Shown here piece by piece: positions 27,198-37,096 of a stretch of 48,987 nucleotides of DNA (positions within the stretch are counted from its first letter, which is position 1; the number at the start of each line of letters is the position of its first letter). The notes beneath the pieces were generated by a model. That model was not told the origin of the DNA. It ran no database searches and saw only the letters and a program-made list of their open reading frames with translations. The position numbers and the translations under genes were made by a program. Source of the stretch: a virus; IMG/VR virus record IMGVR_UViG_3300023301_000018, positions 1-48,987 of that record. The stretch is one strand, 5' to 3'.

Positions 27198-30100
27198 CCT
27201 TACTTCTTCTGCCTGTTGTGCCAATTGTGCAATCAGTTCTTTTAGACGATCAATTTCTTCTTTCTTCTGAGCGCCGCTCATAGTTTCGTCGTTGATAATC
27301 GCGCGTTGAACCTGGCGGATTCTAGACATGTCTTTTGATGTCTTGTCATAGAATTTAGCTAAGGCAATTTTGTCGCCCTTCTCTTCTAATATCGCCTGCA
27401 TCTTTTCCGACTCGCCAATTTCTGCGTAGTGGCGCATGTCGGAATAAGCTTGTTCAATAATTTTCATGTTTTCGTAGAAGCTTGTAACGTAAGAAGACTG
27501 TGTAGCCGGCAGAGACTTTACAAAGCCTAACGATACGGTGTCAGTCCAATCCTTATCTGGATACGCACTCTTGGAGAACGGCATCATAGCGTAATGCGAT
27601 GTCGCTGCAATTGTTGCGCCCATCCAGCCAAGGTATGCCTTGATTGCATAGTCTGTTTGGACAGGAGATATTTCCGTAGCCTCCGGTAAGAATACATTAC
27701 TAACCTGGCTTAATAACTTTGCTAGCGGGCTAGTGTTTGTAGCTACACGCTCCCCTTTAGACAAGCGTTCCATACCAGCAGTCTCAATAGGTGAGCCTGT
27801 AAAACTATCTTTATTAGAGTACAGATCTATCAGTGGTTTAAACATCTGTGGCGTAGGGTTCATGGCAAAGGTATCTGTGAGCATACGTTTCATACTCTGT
27901 CCGAACACTTTACCTTCTGCGCCCTCGTCAAACATCTGCTCCGCCAAGCGCTCGGCTAGCGTACCAAATGCACCAATCTCAAACGGTTTTGGAATACGGA
28001 TAGCCGCCTCCATACCAGGCAATCTAAACCACCAGAAATTGTCACGATCCCATTGCTCGCGCTTTTTAAACTCTTCATCATCTTTGAACGCCATGTACAG
28101 CATCAAGGAGGCCAAGACCGTCGCGCTAGTAACAATGGAAAACTGCTGGGCTTTCTGTTTGTCTGTGGCTTCTATAGGTTTACCTGTTACGGAGTTATAA
28201 ATCACCCGGCCAGTCGGCATAATACCGTCGCGGCCAAGCTTGTATAAGCCCTGTATACGTGCGTTCAAGAATGGGACTACCTGCGTTACAACCCGTAGCG
28301 CCGGCCAAGAACCTTGCATAGAGAAGTCCAGCAAATCCCTGGCGTAAAAAGATGCCTCAAGATGGCTAAAGTTTTTGCCGGTCTCTGGGTTAATCTTGTT
28401 TTTTAATTGCTGATACAACGACATACGGTTAGCGGATTCAGACTTATTGCCAAGATCTTGATAAGCCTTCCATGCCCCAGCTAAGCCAGATTTAATCTTT
28501 CCTTCTGTGGTGAGGATAGTTGATGCATCCACACCAGCATCAATCAATCTCCTTACTAACCTTGCTTGGTCTCCCTCAAAAGCAGTTCCAAAATTAAAAA
28601 TAGCACCGCCAGCAAGAGCGGAAATGTACTCAGGATTATTTTTGTTACTCGCTTGTAAACCTTGAGAAACATTTTTTGCAATGTTCAAGCCGATTCCAGA
28701 CACGGCGGCAGATTGCACGCTGTCTCGAACAAGGTTGCGTACTTTAAACGCAGGAGATGACGTTACGCCAAACTGTAAAATGTTCTTAAAGTCACGGGCT
28801 ATATCCAGAAATTTAGACTTTGGCCCCATGTAACCAATAGACATAATTGATTCTAAGAGTAGCGGGTCTACTATCTCAAAGTAAGCAGGGAAGCCCTTGT
28901 ACATTACCTTTACAAGACCCTTTCCCTCTGCGGAAAAAATTCCTGGCCGAAGCTCGCCATCAGCGTAAGTAACGCCATCAATTTCCGTGCCACCCAATAG
29001 CTTCTCGTTGACATAAACTTTACCATCTTGGAATTCATAGTTGGATTTAAGGCTAGGGAACGCAGCACCAATGTCTGTTGCTGCCATAACAGTCTCTACT
29101 GCTGCATCATTTTTCATGGATGAAGACAGGATATGATTCCAGTTACGCAACAAGTTTTCCATCAAATCGCCAAAAGGTTTCTCGCCGCCTTTTAATTGCT
29201 TGGAAAAATATTTGTTAGCAAGACCAGAGGACGTACGAATGTCAGCTACCTCACCCTCTTCAACCATCTTATAAAAAGGAATGTAGTAAACATCTTTTAA
29301 GAACGTGTCGTAACCCGCCTTATCAATCAATCCTTTTTGAAGGGCAACATCCAAAACAGATCTATTTAGTCTGTTAAGTTCCTTCCTAACTTTTTCATAC
29401 ACTACTAACCGGCTTTCGTTACCAATTTTTCCTTCTGCTAGTTTATTGCGGTCACTTACAATATCCTTGTTGATAGAAGCTATCCGTCCTTTTTCAACCA
29501 GCGTAGCATCTCGGTTTAGGGCCAGCCAAATTAGAAAACTATTTACCTCGCCACCTATTGGGCCAAGTGCCTCAGTTAAACCTTTGGTGCCTTGTTTAAT
29601 ATCCAGCGCCCCGTCAGTTAGCTTTACCTCACCGTCGAAGAGAAGCCCCTCCAGTGCGCCGTCTACAGTCTTAGATAGCCGAGCCTTCATATAGGCAAGC
29701 GGGCTAATGTCCTTGATAGTCCTGTACTGGTCTGCAATACCTTGTGCAAGGCGCTGGAAGGTACGGTCCTTATACTTGTCCATCTTGTCTGAAAAGGTCT
29801 TACCCTCTGGCGAAAAGATAGGCTCAAGTCTTTTTAGGAACTCAGGATCAACGTGCTGGAATCCTTGTGATGGATCTATGCCACCCTTTTTCGTGGCTTT
29901 CTCTACACCCTTACGGATGAACTCCGGTATCTCCATTTCAGATTCAACGCCCCCCTCAGACGGGGATGTTTTACTCTGCTGCCCAGTTCTTGTACCTAAG
30001 AATGTTCCGCCTCTTTCCGTTAGCGCAGCAATATCAACAGCGGCATCACTCAGAATGTCTTCTGAAATAGCGGCAACCTGCTCTAAAGCGGTTTGATATT

Positions 30101-33100
30101 TAGGGTCAAGATTAAGTAGCTTACGCAGTACATCAACAAATTGTGTAAATGCACTTTGCTTTTTAGGCAAACGAATCTGAGAGATATAGTTTTGATAGTC
30201 TGGGTCAGTTAGACCCCACGTTATGATCTCATCTATATCTTTCATCGGTCCAAATTTTGTCCACGATCCTGGCATAGCTTCTTTTGCACGCATCATCATT
30301 TTAATGAATGGATGATCTTTGCCTGCCGCAACATCAACTTTAATTTGATCGTTAATCGTCTCAAGAAGTTTGGTTAAGTCTTTAATCTCATAAGAATTTT
30401 TTGGCAAAAACTGTAACTGCGTTTGGGTACTAACATGCAACAATTCATGTATGATTGTTTCGTAAGTTGTCCCAGTTTTTCTATCCGAAATTCCTTGTGC
30501 GCCAGTACCGTTCAGAAAAACTTTAAACGAAACCCCTTGTGGCCCCCAAGACATTGCGGATTTACCAGTGGTGCTGTTGCTACGGTTTGCGCCATTAAGT
30601 ATTCTCATTGTCATAGGAACGCCGCGCTTATCAAACTCATTGATCCGCACTAGCATCTTCTCAGCAATAGCTTTGGCCACACTGTTAGGGGCGTTATCTA
30701 CTAGCCACTGAGTTAATTTAGGCAAAGACATGCCTTTAATCTCTTTGGCAATAACCGCAGGATCTTTATCTATTACAAATTCAACACGCTCTGGCTTTTC
30801 TTTTGGCTGCTCTGACTGTACCTCTTCTTCTACAACAGGGGCAACAGTAGTAGGCTCCCCGCGTAGAGTTTGGAATATCTCTTCTATCGGGCGACTGATT
30901 GGCTCATTGCCAAACATATCGGTACCAACCTGGGTTTGCTCGTATGCCTTTTGCGCTTCTACAGCTAAGTTAGTGAGCGCGTCACCTATACGACGAGGCG
31001 CGTTCCTGTTGTTAGCGAACATACTAACTACTTCCTGCGTCAAGGGATCCATCTCAATATCACCCTGACTCGCATAGGTAGCTAGATCAACGCCTTGTCT
31101 ACGAGCGTTCACCGCTAACTCGGCAGCTTTAGACACGAATTGGCGAATGTCATACTCTCCTGTACCAGAAAGATTAGACATAGCCGGTGCAGCAATAGAC
31201 ATCCCACGAAGAATCTGCTGAGCTTCTGGATCTGTAGCTTCGGCGTATAGGTCAATTAGCCCATCGTTTTCATATGCACGAGCAAATAGCGCGTTTGCCA
31301 GACGGATCTTGGATAACGGATTAGGCTGACCCTGCTTGTTCATTAACTGCGCTTGCTCTTCTTTCGGCATCGCAGCAAGGAAATTGCGTAGGGATCTTGG
31401 GCTAGGAGAGCCGTCTGCTAGGAACTCTATCCCTTGCAGATCAAACCGCCCCATATCAATCTTTGCTTGTTCTGTCGGCGACATGCCAAGCTGCCCGCCA
31501 ACATTACCCTTGTCGGCAATATCAGGAGTAAGGGATGACTTAGGCATAATCCGAACCAACACCGGCCGATCAAAATCTTTGATTGCTTCTGAATTAATCC
31601 CGTGCGAAGGATCGTTAATTAGGTTTTGTGTGTAATCCGTATTCGTACCATTTTCATACGCTCTATTTAGTCCCGCCACCCGCCCGTTACCAGCCACTGG
31701 GCGCACGCCTTGGAATGTAGGGTCTGAATACTCAGGAATAGCGGTGCCATCAGCCAGGTTGCTAGGCGTAATAGCTTTAACATCTATTACTGCATATTGG
31801 ATAGGTATCTTAGTACCGTCTGAGGCAGACACCATATCAATACGACCTAGATACTTAGGATTAAATTCAACATCACTGATGACTACCGGAGCGCCCGCGC
31901 CAAAATCTTTAGACTCAGACAGGCGATTGTAATCAGGCTCTGCCGCAATGCTAGTCATTTGCTGAATAGACGCTGGCTTAGAGCGGTCACGATTTTGAAT
32001 GTCTGCGAACGACATCCCAAAGTCTTCCGGCGTACCTTCCCAGTACGTACTCATAGCCTGCACAGCTTCTTCCGGTGGTGCGGAAAATGATGGGCTTACT
32101 AATTTAATCGGTTCTTCTGGAGTAGTAGGCTCTACTTCCACAGGAGGAACAGCGCCATCAATGAGCAAGTCTGGCTCTGGCTCTGGGCTAGGCGCAAACT
32201 GTGATGATGGTTGCTTACCCTCTATCGGTGTAACTTCACCCCTATTTTGCCTTTGTAGTAGGCCAGCAGCGCCACCTAAACTACCGCCGCCGATAGCAGC
32301 CATAGCAGCAGTCTCACCTAATCCCTTAGTTAAGGATGTTTCTGGTACAACCTGTTGTAACGCTAGATTCTGGGCAAACTTAGCTGGCGTTTCCTCAACG
32401 CCCTCACTAATACTCTCTCCTATAGCGCCACGAGCACCGCCAATAAGTCTACCTAAGCTACCAGTCTTACCGGCAAAGGCTTCTTCTATAACTCTTGCGC
32501 CCGGCAGTCTCTGTGCGAGTAAAGAAATTACCGCAGCACTAGCACCCGTAGCACGAGCGTAACCGATAGCCTGACCAGCAGCTTCTGGCTCAAGCATCCC
32601 TTTATCTACTAATGCTTTATATATATCTGTATAAGTACCTGCGCCAATATCAGCGCCCTGCTGTACAGCGCCTGCGCCCACCGCAGAACTAACAGCGCCA
32701 GATACCCCTAACAATGGTTTGGCAATTCTAGCTGCGCCAAAAGGTACAAGTAGCTGCGGTGCTTGTTCTGCAAGGAAGTTAGTTATTAGCGCTGGGTCTC
32801 TTATAGTTTCAGAGAACGCAGCAGCAAACGCACTAAACTGACCAGACTTCTCCGCCTCAGAAACTTTTTCAGCGCGGGCTTTCTCACGGGCTAATAGGCC
32901 CGGAGATTTCATAGCCGTCGCTTCTGTTTGCATCTCCTTACCAATAGATGTAAGGCCGGTTTCCTCCCCCGGCTTTTCAAAGTTCCCAGTAATAAGATTA
33001 GATACTTGTCCAGGAAATTGTAAAAGCGAACCTGCTCCTGATTTTAACCCCGCACCAATGTCCGTAAATGCCTCACCCATCGTACGGTCTGTTGGCTTTT

Positions 33101-33209
33101 TATTGATGGATGGCAGGATTTCATTTTCAATAGCATTAACAATTGCATCCTGCGACATCGTATCTGGGAAGTCAATAAGGCCAACTCCAGGAACATTTAC
33201 TCTAGGCAT
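27180..33209 (-). CDS. Giant polyvalent ejection-type protein
   Basis: 2009 residues. An Ala/Gly-rich N-terminal third has hydrophobic segments (QGADIGAGTYTDIYKALV region). Residues about 436-553 look like the DdrB/ParB-type domain of polyvalent proteins (GTAIPEYSDPTFQGVRPV, AGNGRVAGLNRAY). A zinc protease motif HELLH lies at about 921-925. The C-terminal part (ITSSPAFKVRNLVRD-like region, then SHLEASFYARDLLDFSMQG) resembles the LPD38 associated domain. Such proteins are packaged and injected with phage DNA to act in the host. Domains are recognised from motifs only. It is the last gene of the leftward run if the genome is permuted. Confidence 0.75.
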   Translation of the reverse strand: MPRVNVPGVGLIDFPDTMSQDAIVNAIENEILPSINKKPTDRTMGEAFTDIGAGLKSGAGSLLQFPGQVSNLITGNFEKPGEETGLTSIGKEMQTEATAMKSPGLLAREKARAEKVSEAEKSGQFSAFAAAFSETIRDPALITNFLAEQAPQLLVPFGAARIAKPLLGVSGAVSSAVGAGAVQQGADIGAGTYTDIYKALVDKGMLEPEAAGQAIGYARATGASAAVISLLAQRLPGARVIEEAFAGKTGSLGRLIGGARGAIGESISEGVEETPAKFAQNLALQQVVPETSLTKGLGETAAMAAIGGGSLGGAAGLLQRQNRGEVTPIEGKQPSSQFAPSPEPEPDLLIDGAVPPVEVEPTTPEEPIKLVSPSFSAPPEEAVQAMSTYWEGTPEDFGMSFADIQNRDRSKPASIQQMTSIAAEPDYNRLSESKDFGAGAPVVISDVEFNPKYLGRIDMVSASDGTKIPIQYAVIDVKAITPSNLADGTAIPEYSDPTFQGVRPVAGNGRVAGLNRAYENGTNTDYTQNLINDPSHGINSEAIKDFDRPVLVRIMPKSSLTPDIADKGNVGGQLGMSPTEQAKIDMGRFDLQGIEFLADGSPSPRSLRNFLAAMPKEEQAQLMNKQGQPNPLSKIRLANALFARAYENDGLIDLYAEATDPEAQQILRGMSIAAPAMSNLSGTGEYDIRQFVSKAAELAVNARRQGVDLATYASQGDIEMDPLTQEVVSMFANNRNAPRRIGDALTNLAVEAQKAYEQTQVGTDMFGNEPISRPIEEIFQTLRGEPTTVAPVVEEEVQSEQPKEKPERVEFVIDKDPAVIAKEIKGMSLPKLTQWLVDNAPNSVAKAIAEKMLVRINEFDKRGVPMTMRILNGANRSNSTTGKSAMSWGPQGVSFKVFLNGTGAQGISDRKTGTTYETIIHELLHVSTQTQLQFLPKNSYEIKDLTKLLETINDQIKVDVAAGKDHPFIKMMMRAKEAMPGSWTKFGPMKDIDEIITWGLTDPDYQNYISQIRLPKKQSAFTQFVDVLRKLLNLDPKYQTALEQVAAISEDILSDAAVDIAALTERGGTFLGTRTGQQSKTSPSEGGVESEMEIPEFIRKGVEKATKKGGIDPSQGFQHVDPEFLKRLEPIFSPEGKTFSDKMDKYKDRTFQRLAQGIADQYRTIKDISPLAYMKARLSKTVDGALEGLLFDGEVKLTDGALDIKQGTKGLTEALGPIGGEVNSFLIWLALNRDATLVEKGRIASINKDIVSDRNKLAEGKIGNESRLVVYEKVRKELNRLNRSVLDVALQKGLIDKAGYDTFLKDVYYIPFYKMVEEGEVADIRTSSGLANKYFSKQLKGGEKPFGDLMENLLRNWNHILSSSMKNDAAVETVMAATDIGAAFPSLKSNYEFQDGKVYVNEKLLGGTEIDGVTYADGELRPGIFSAEGKGLVKVMYKGFPAYFEIVDPLLLESIMSIGYMGPKSKFLDIARDFKNILQFGVTSSPAFKVRNLVRDSVQSAAVSGIGLNIAKNVSQGLQASNKNNPEYISALAGGAIFNFGTAFEGDQARLVRRLIDAGVDASTILTTEGKIKSGLAGAWKAYQDLGNKSESANRMSLYQQLKNKINPETGKNFSHLEASFYARDLLDFSMQGSWPALRVVTQVVPFLNARIQGLYKLGRDGIMPTGRVIYNSVTGKPIEATDKQKAQQFSIVTSATVLASLMLYMAFKDDEEFKKREQWDRDNFWWFRLPGMEAAIRIPKPFEIGAFGTLAERLAEQMFDEGAEGKVFGQSMKRMLTDTFAMNPTPQMFKPLIDLYSNKDSFTGSPIETAGMERLSKGERVATNTSPLAKLLSQVSNVFLPEATEISPVQTDYAIKAYLGWMGATIAATSHYAMMPFSKSAYPDKDWTDTVSLGFVKSLPATQSSYVTSFYENMKIIEQAYSDMRHYAEIGESEKMQAILEEKGDKIALAKFYDKTSKDMSRIRQVQRAIINDETMSGAQKKEEIDRLKELIAQLAQQAEEVRKSMRN

Positions 33210-33218
33210 TTTTAATCC

Positions 33219-35111
33219 TTATTTAAGACCTTGTCCCGGAACATAAGTTAAAACATTTGAGCCAGCACCAGACGGTTTTTCATTAACCATCTTTTGAGCT
33301 TCGGCCATTTGTTCTTGCGGCGTTTTCCCCATAAACCTTGGGTTACGCTGTACTGCCTCTAGCGCTTGATTTAAGGTTAGACCACCTGTTTTTGCCACCC
33401 CAAACGTTGCCCTATAAGCATCTAACTTTGTAGCCTTAGGATCGTCTTCTTTCATCGATTTGTACAAGTCATTAACCATCGACTGCTGCGCTCCTGGCAA
33501 TTGACCAATTTGATACGCAGCCGCAACTTCTGCTGCCTTAACTTTTGCCTGATTTTGCATCTCAAGATTCTTGAGAAGGATACCATCTCGCTTATCAGAA
33601 ACGGATTGGAGTTTACTCAGCGCTTTGTCAGACCTGCCCATCCTAAATTGATTCTCTGCCAACGATAGTTCGCGGCTGGCTTGGCGTAGCTTCTCTTCGT
33701 TATTATCAAGTTTTTCCATCGCGTTTGAGTACATATTCAATGCCTGCGTACCAGCCTCACCAAGTTTTTGGAACTCCCGCCCACGACGAGCGCCCGCAAG
33801 GTTCAAGCCAAACATCATCAAAGCAGAATTAAATGCCTGATCTTTTTTCTTTGCAAAATTACCGGCTGTAGATTTATAGTCTTCGCGTATCTTATTAAAG
33901 ATGTCTGCATCAACACCCATAGATTTATCCGCTTCTGCTTGCTCTGCGATAACATCCTGTAAGCTTTTTTCCTTTGGAATTGGGAATCCCTCTACGTTAA
34001 ACCTACCCATCATCTCAGCCGTAGGGTTAACTTGTGGACGCTCTCTGCGTGGGCTGCTGCTGCGAGTGCTGCGGGGCGTGCTGCGTGGGCTGCTGCGGGT
34101 TTTGCTGCGAGTGTCTACTGGAGGTGGTGCGTCTTGAGGCGCAAATGCATTTTTAACAGTATCTGTAGCAGGCCCAGTAGCAGGCTTTTCTTGTGGGGTT
34201 ACAAGCGAAGTTATACCAGCAGGGTTTTCGCGCTTGAACAATGCCGCAGCTTTTGCCTCCCTATCCGCACGTTGCGTTGGAGTTAACTGCTCTAGAAGAC
34301 CTGGAATAACTTGTGCGCCCTCTAAGTCTCGTTTGTATTGACGTTTAATTTCAGCAAGACTTTCTTGGCCTTTTTTCCCGCCCGTCATAAAATCGTTAAC
34401 GCCTTTAAACAAATTACCTAACGTAGAAGATCTTTCTTCATCTGCCGGAGCAGCAACAGGTAGCGCAGTATTACTTGCTTGAGCCGCAGGAACTAACGAC
34501 TCTAACCCACCCCTAATTTTGTTAGTTACTTGGCCTACTGGCTTCATTCTAGATATTTCACGCTGTAGCATCACAACATTTTCTTGTGCGCCAGGGTATC
34601 CTTTAGCGGCCCTATCTTGTTCTTCTTCTAATTCTTGAAGCAAAATATCTCTACGGCCGCCAGAGCCATAATCACGATCTCTTTGCACGCTTGGATCAAC
34701 AATAAAACTACCATCAGGCCCAGCATAACCAGGTACTTCACCGCCACCTTCAAACGCAATAATGCCACCACCCGCATACTCTTCCGGAAGATTGGAGGGT
34801 AAGGACTCTAAGCCAGCACTCTCTTGTTCTGCTTGCTGCATGACTTGCTGTGCAATAGGCGGGCTATTCTGCATGGGCGCTTCTCCACCCATAGTGCCCA
34901 TAGCCGTCTGTGCTTTGGCTTCATTTAGTTTTTGCGTTAACTCCTGCATTAGCGGTACGCCGATGTACGCAGGAATTGAGCCATTTTGAACACCGTTAAC
35001 GAGGTGTCTTTGTATGGACTGAATGTCTTGCGGGTTTGTAGCGCGTTTTGCCATCTGCGCCATTTTAGCGGCGCGTTGACCCATTTGGTTCTGGATGCTA
35101 TTGAGGCTCAT
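33219..35111 (-). CDS. Internal virion protein-like
   Basis: 630 residues. It includes the Gly-rich EEYAGGGIIAFEGGGEVPGY, a phrase I associate with uncharacterised virion genes of environmental podophages, long helices (LREASRELSLAENQFRMG region), and a Ser/Arg/Pro low-complexity stretch at about residues 330-355 (KTRSSPRSTPRSTRSSSPRR). It is encoded between the giant protein and a Gln/Gly-rich gene. An internal or ejection role is inferred. The Ser/Arg stretch shares DNA words with the Ala/Trp repeat of 14.9 kb, in opposite coding sense. Confidence 0.6.
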   Translation of the reverse strand: MSLNSIQNQMGQRAAKMAQMAKRATNPQDIQSIQRHLVNGVQNGSIPAYIGVPLMQELTQKLNEAKAQTAMGTMGGEAPMQNSPPIAQQVMQQAEQESAGLESLPSNLPEEYAGGGIIAFEGGGEVPGYAGPDGSFIVDPSVQRDRDYGSGGRRDILLQELEEEQDRAAKGYPGAQENVVMLQREISRMKPVGQVTNKIRGGLESLVPAAQASNTALPVAAPADEERSSTLGNLFKGVNDFMTGGKKGQESLAEIKRQYKRDLEGAQVIPGLLEQLTPTQRADREAKAAALFKRENPAGITSLVTPQEKPATGPATDTVKNAFAPQDAPPPVDTRSKTRSSPRSTPRSTRSSSPRRERPQVNPTAEMMGRFNVEGFPIPKEKSLQDVIAEQAEADKSMGVDADIFNKIREDYKSTAGNFAKKKDQAFNSALMMFGLNLAGARRGREFQKLGEAGTQALNMYSNAMEKLDNNEEKLRQASRELSLAENQFRMGRSDKALSKLQSVSDKRDGILLKNLEMQNQAKVKAAEVAAAYQIGQLPGAQQSMVNDLYKSMKEDDPKATKLDAYRATFGVAKTGGLTLNQALEAVQRNPRFMGKTPQEQMAEAQKMVNEKPSGAGSNVLTYVPGQGLK

Positions 35112-35120
35112 GATTAACCT

Positions 35121-36668
35121 TTATTTTGCAGCGTTATACATACCCAGCGCACCAAGGCCACGGCCACGCTTGCTCTTAATAATACCGCCAGCTTTTTTGC
35201 CCAGATTAGCAGCACCAATTGCGGTAGTACCTAAGCCAGCTATTTGCGCCCCAACACTAGGAGAAGCTTGATACTGTGTAGTGGTTGTACCAGGTAGAGC
35301 ATAGCCGCGCAGGAGGGCGTTGTATTGATTAAGCTTATCCATCGAATTATTTTGTACGTTTGCGTAGTTCTGGATATTCTGATTCATAATTTGTTGTTCT
35401 CTTTCTTGCTGTTGCCCGCCAACTTGATTTTGCAAACTAAGTATGCCGGTCTGAGCAGCAAGTTGTTGCGTTCCAATATTGGCTAAGTTTGCAGCGGCGG
35501 TATTCTGTAGGCCATAACCAGCCTGCGCCCCACTAACTCCTTGTAGACCTACTTGCGCACCTTGCATACCCTGCGCCGTTCCAGCTAACTGTCGGTCAAC
35601 ACCTTGCAATCCCATTTGTGATCCTTGCATACCAAGGCCATACATAGAGCCAGCTTGACCAACACCTTGTAGACCAGCGCTAGTACCTTGCAAGCCTAGC
35701 TGCCCAGCGCCGAGCGTAGTACCGGATAAACCAGACTGCGCACCAGATAGACCCTGTAAGCCTAAGTTAGAACCGTATTGCATGTTCTGTATGGCTTTAT
35801 CGTAAGCAGCTTGTTGACCCAGTAATTGGTTGTTGTTAAGCGTAGATTGCAGCGCACGATTAGCTTCTGCATTCTCAATAGCCTGACGAGCACCGCCGTA
35901 GGCACCGGCTCGCGCAAACTGAGAGCCACGGGCTTGTGCTGCAATATCCGCATTTCGCTGTGCAGCTTCATTTTGAACATCAATAACATTCTTCTGATAC
36001 GGCGACATGTAAGCGCTAACCGCATAAGGGTTAGTCATTTGGCTTGCATAGTCTTGCCCCGCCGCAGCTTGGATAGCAGCTAAATTTTGCCCCTGCTGCG
36101 CAATATCAAATCCAAGATTCTGAGCATTTTGCGAACCTTGTTGCCCGTAATTAAGGGCGGTATCCGCTAACTGCGCAGCTTGTGCGCCATACCCGGCTCC
36201 AATCCCACCATAATATTGTCCGCCTTGCGTACCCATTTGCTGGCCTTGCATGCCAGACTGCATACCCATATTGCCGTAGCCATACGCAGCGTTAGCACTA
36301 TCTGCCCCACCTTGGCCTGCGTTAGCCGCCATATTTGAAGCTTGATTGTATTGGCCTGGTACTTGTAGATTGGCGGCGTTAGCCTGTACTTGGTTCTGTA
36401 ATGGACTAAAATTAGCTACGTAATCGCTTGGATCGGCGCTATACGGCCTAAACTCCTTTACGCCTGTAATCTCATTAATACCTTCGGCGTTTTGCTTCAT
36501 ATTAAACAACTCTTTTGTCGCGCCGCCCAAGAGCATTTCTACTTGAGGAAGTAGTTCCTTGGGTAAGTTACTTTGAGTAACTGTAGAATCTTGTGAGCCT
36601 CCGCCGCCGGCAGGATAAATACGAATACCGTCGCGTGCGTAACCATTAAATTTATTTAGGATGATCAT
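35121..36668 (-). CDS. Gln/Gly/Ala-rich virion protein
   Basis: 515 residues, with a central low-complexity region of short GLQG, GAQ and MQG repeats (MQSGMQGQQMGTQGGQYYGG and later QLGLQGTSAGLQGVGQ), and a basic Gly-rich C-terminus. A helix-rich part around residues 215-280 (NPYAVSAYMSPYQKNVIDVQ) is conserved in environmental phages. Position among tail and internal genes suggests a virion component such as an ejection-channel or internal protein. The start overlaps the acetyltransferase gene by four bases. Confidence 0.6.
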   Translation of the reverse strand: MIILNKFNGYARDGIRIYPAGGGGSQDSTVTQSNLPKELLPQVEMLLGGATKELFNMKQNAEGINEITGVKEFRPYSADPSDYVANFSPLQNQVQANAANLQVPGQYNQASNMAANAGQGGADSANAAYGYGNMGMQSGMQGQQMGTQGGQYYGGIGAGYGAQAAQLADTALNYGQQGSQNAQNLGFDIAQQGQNLAAIQAAAGQDYASQMTNPYAVSAYMSPYQKNVIDVQNEAAQRNADIAAQARGSQFARAGAYGGARQAIENAEANRALQSTLNNNQLLGQQAAYDKAIQNMQYGSNLGLQGLSGAQSGLSGTTLGAGQLGLQGTSAGLQGVGQAGSMYGLGMQGSQMGLQGVDRQLAGTAQGMQGAQVGLQGVSGAQAGYGLQNTAAANLANIGTQQLAAQTGILSLQNQVGGQQQEREQQIMNQNIQNYANVQNNSMDKLNQYNALLRGYALPGTTTTQYQASPSVGAQIAGLGTTAIGAANLGKKAGGIIKSKRGRGLGALGMYNAAK

Positions 36669-37096
36669 ACAAGTACCTCTACTAAGGTGTTACGCGGTTC
36701 AAAGTTAGCTCGTGCTAAGAGTCGCACCATTGATTCTCTACAATATGCTTGTATCTTAGTTGCGCCATTAATTTTTACCAGAGCCTTTAGTTGCTCTAAA
36801 AGGTCTGGGTTTGCAATAAATTTACCGCCTGTGGTGGTTACAAACGCTACTCGATGTAAAGGGTAATTAATATATGAGATCGTCATCGCCCCATGTATTT
36901 TATTCTCTTCATCTACTGCAACAAATAAAGTCCATTGGCCTGATGTTAAGAACATCTGTACATGATGCGCGTTATAACTATCAGCCCAATCAGGGAATTC
37001 CCCGCCTTTATCTAACGCCTCTTGGATGAAACCTTCAACTATAGGCCATACCTGTTGAATGTAATTAGTATCTACAGGACGTACTGTTAAGCTCAT
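36665..37096 (-). CDS. GNAT-like acetyltransferase
   Basis: 143 residues. Order of elements: TNYIQQVWPIVEGFIQEALD helices, a beta part WTLFVAVDEENKIHGAMTIS, then VTTTGGKFIANPDLLEQLK in place of the acetyl-CoA loop, and a last strand-helix with YCRESMVRLLARANFEPRN. This is a small GNAT fold as found in many phages near structural genes. The substrate is unknown. Overlaps both neighbours by four bases. Confidence 0.55.
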   Translation of the reverse strand: MSLTVRPVDTNYIQQVWPIVEGFIQEALDKGGEFPDWADSYNAHHVQMFLTSGQWTLFVAVDEENKIHGAMTISYINYPLHRVAFVTTTGGKFIANPDLLEQLKALVKINGATKIQAYCRESMVRLLARANFEPRNTLVEVLV

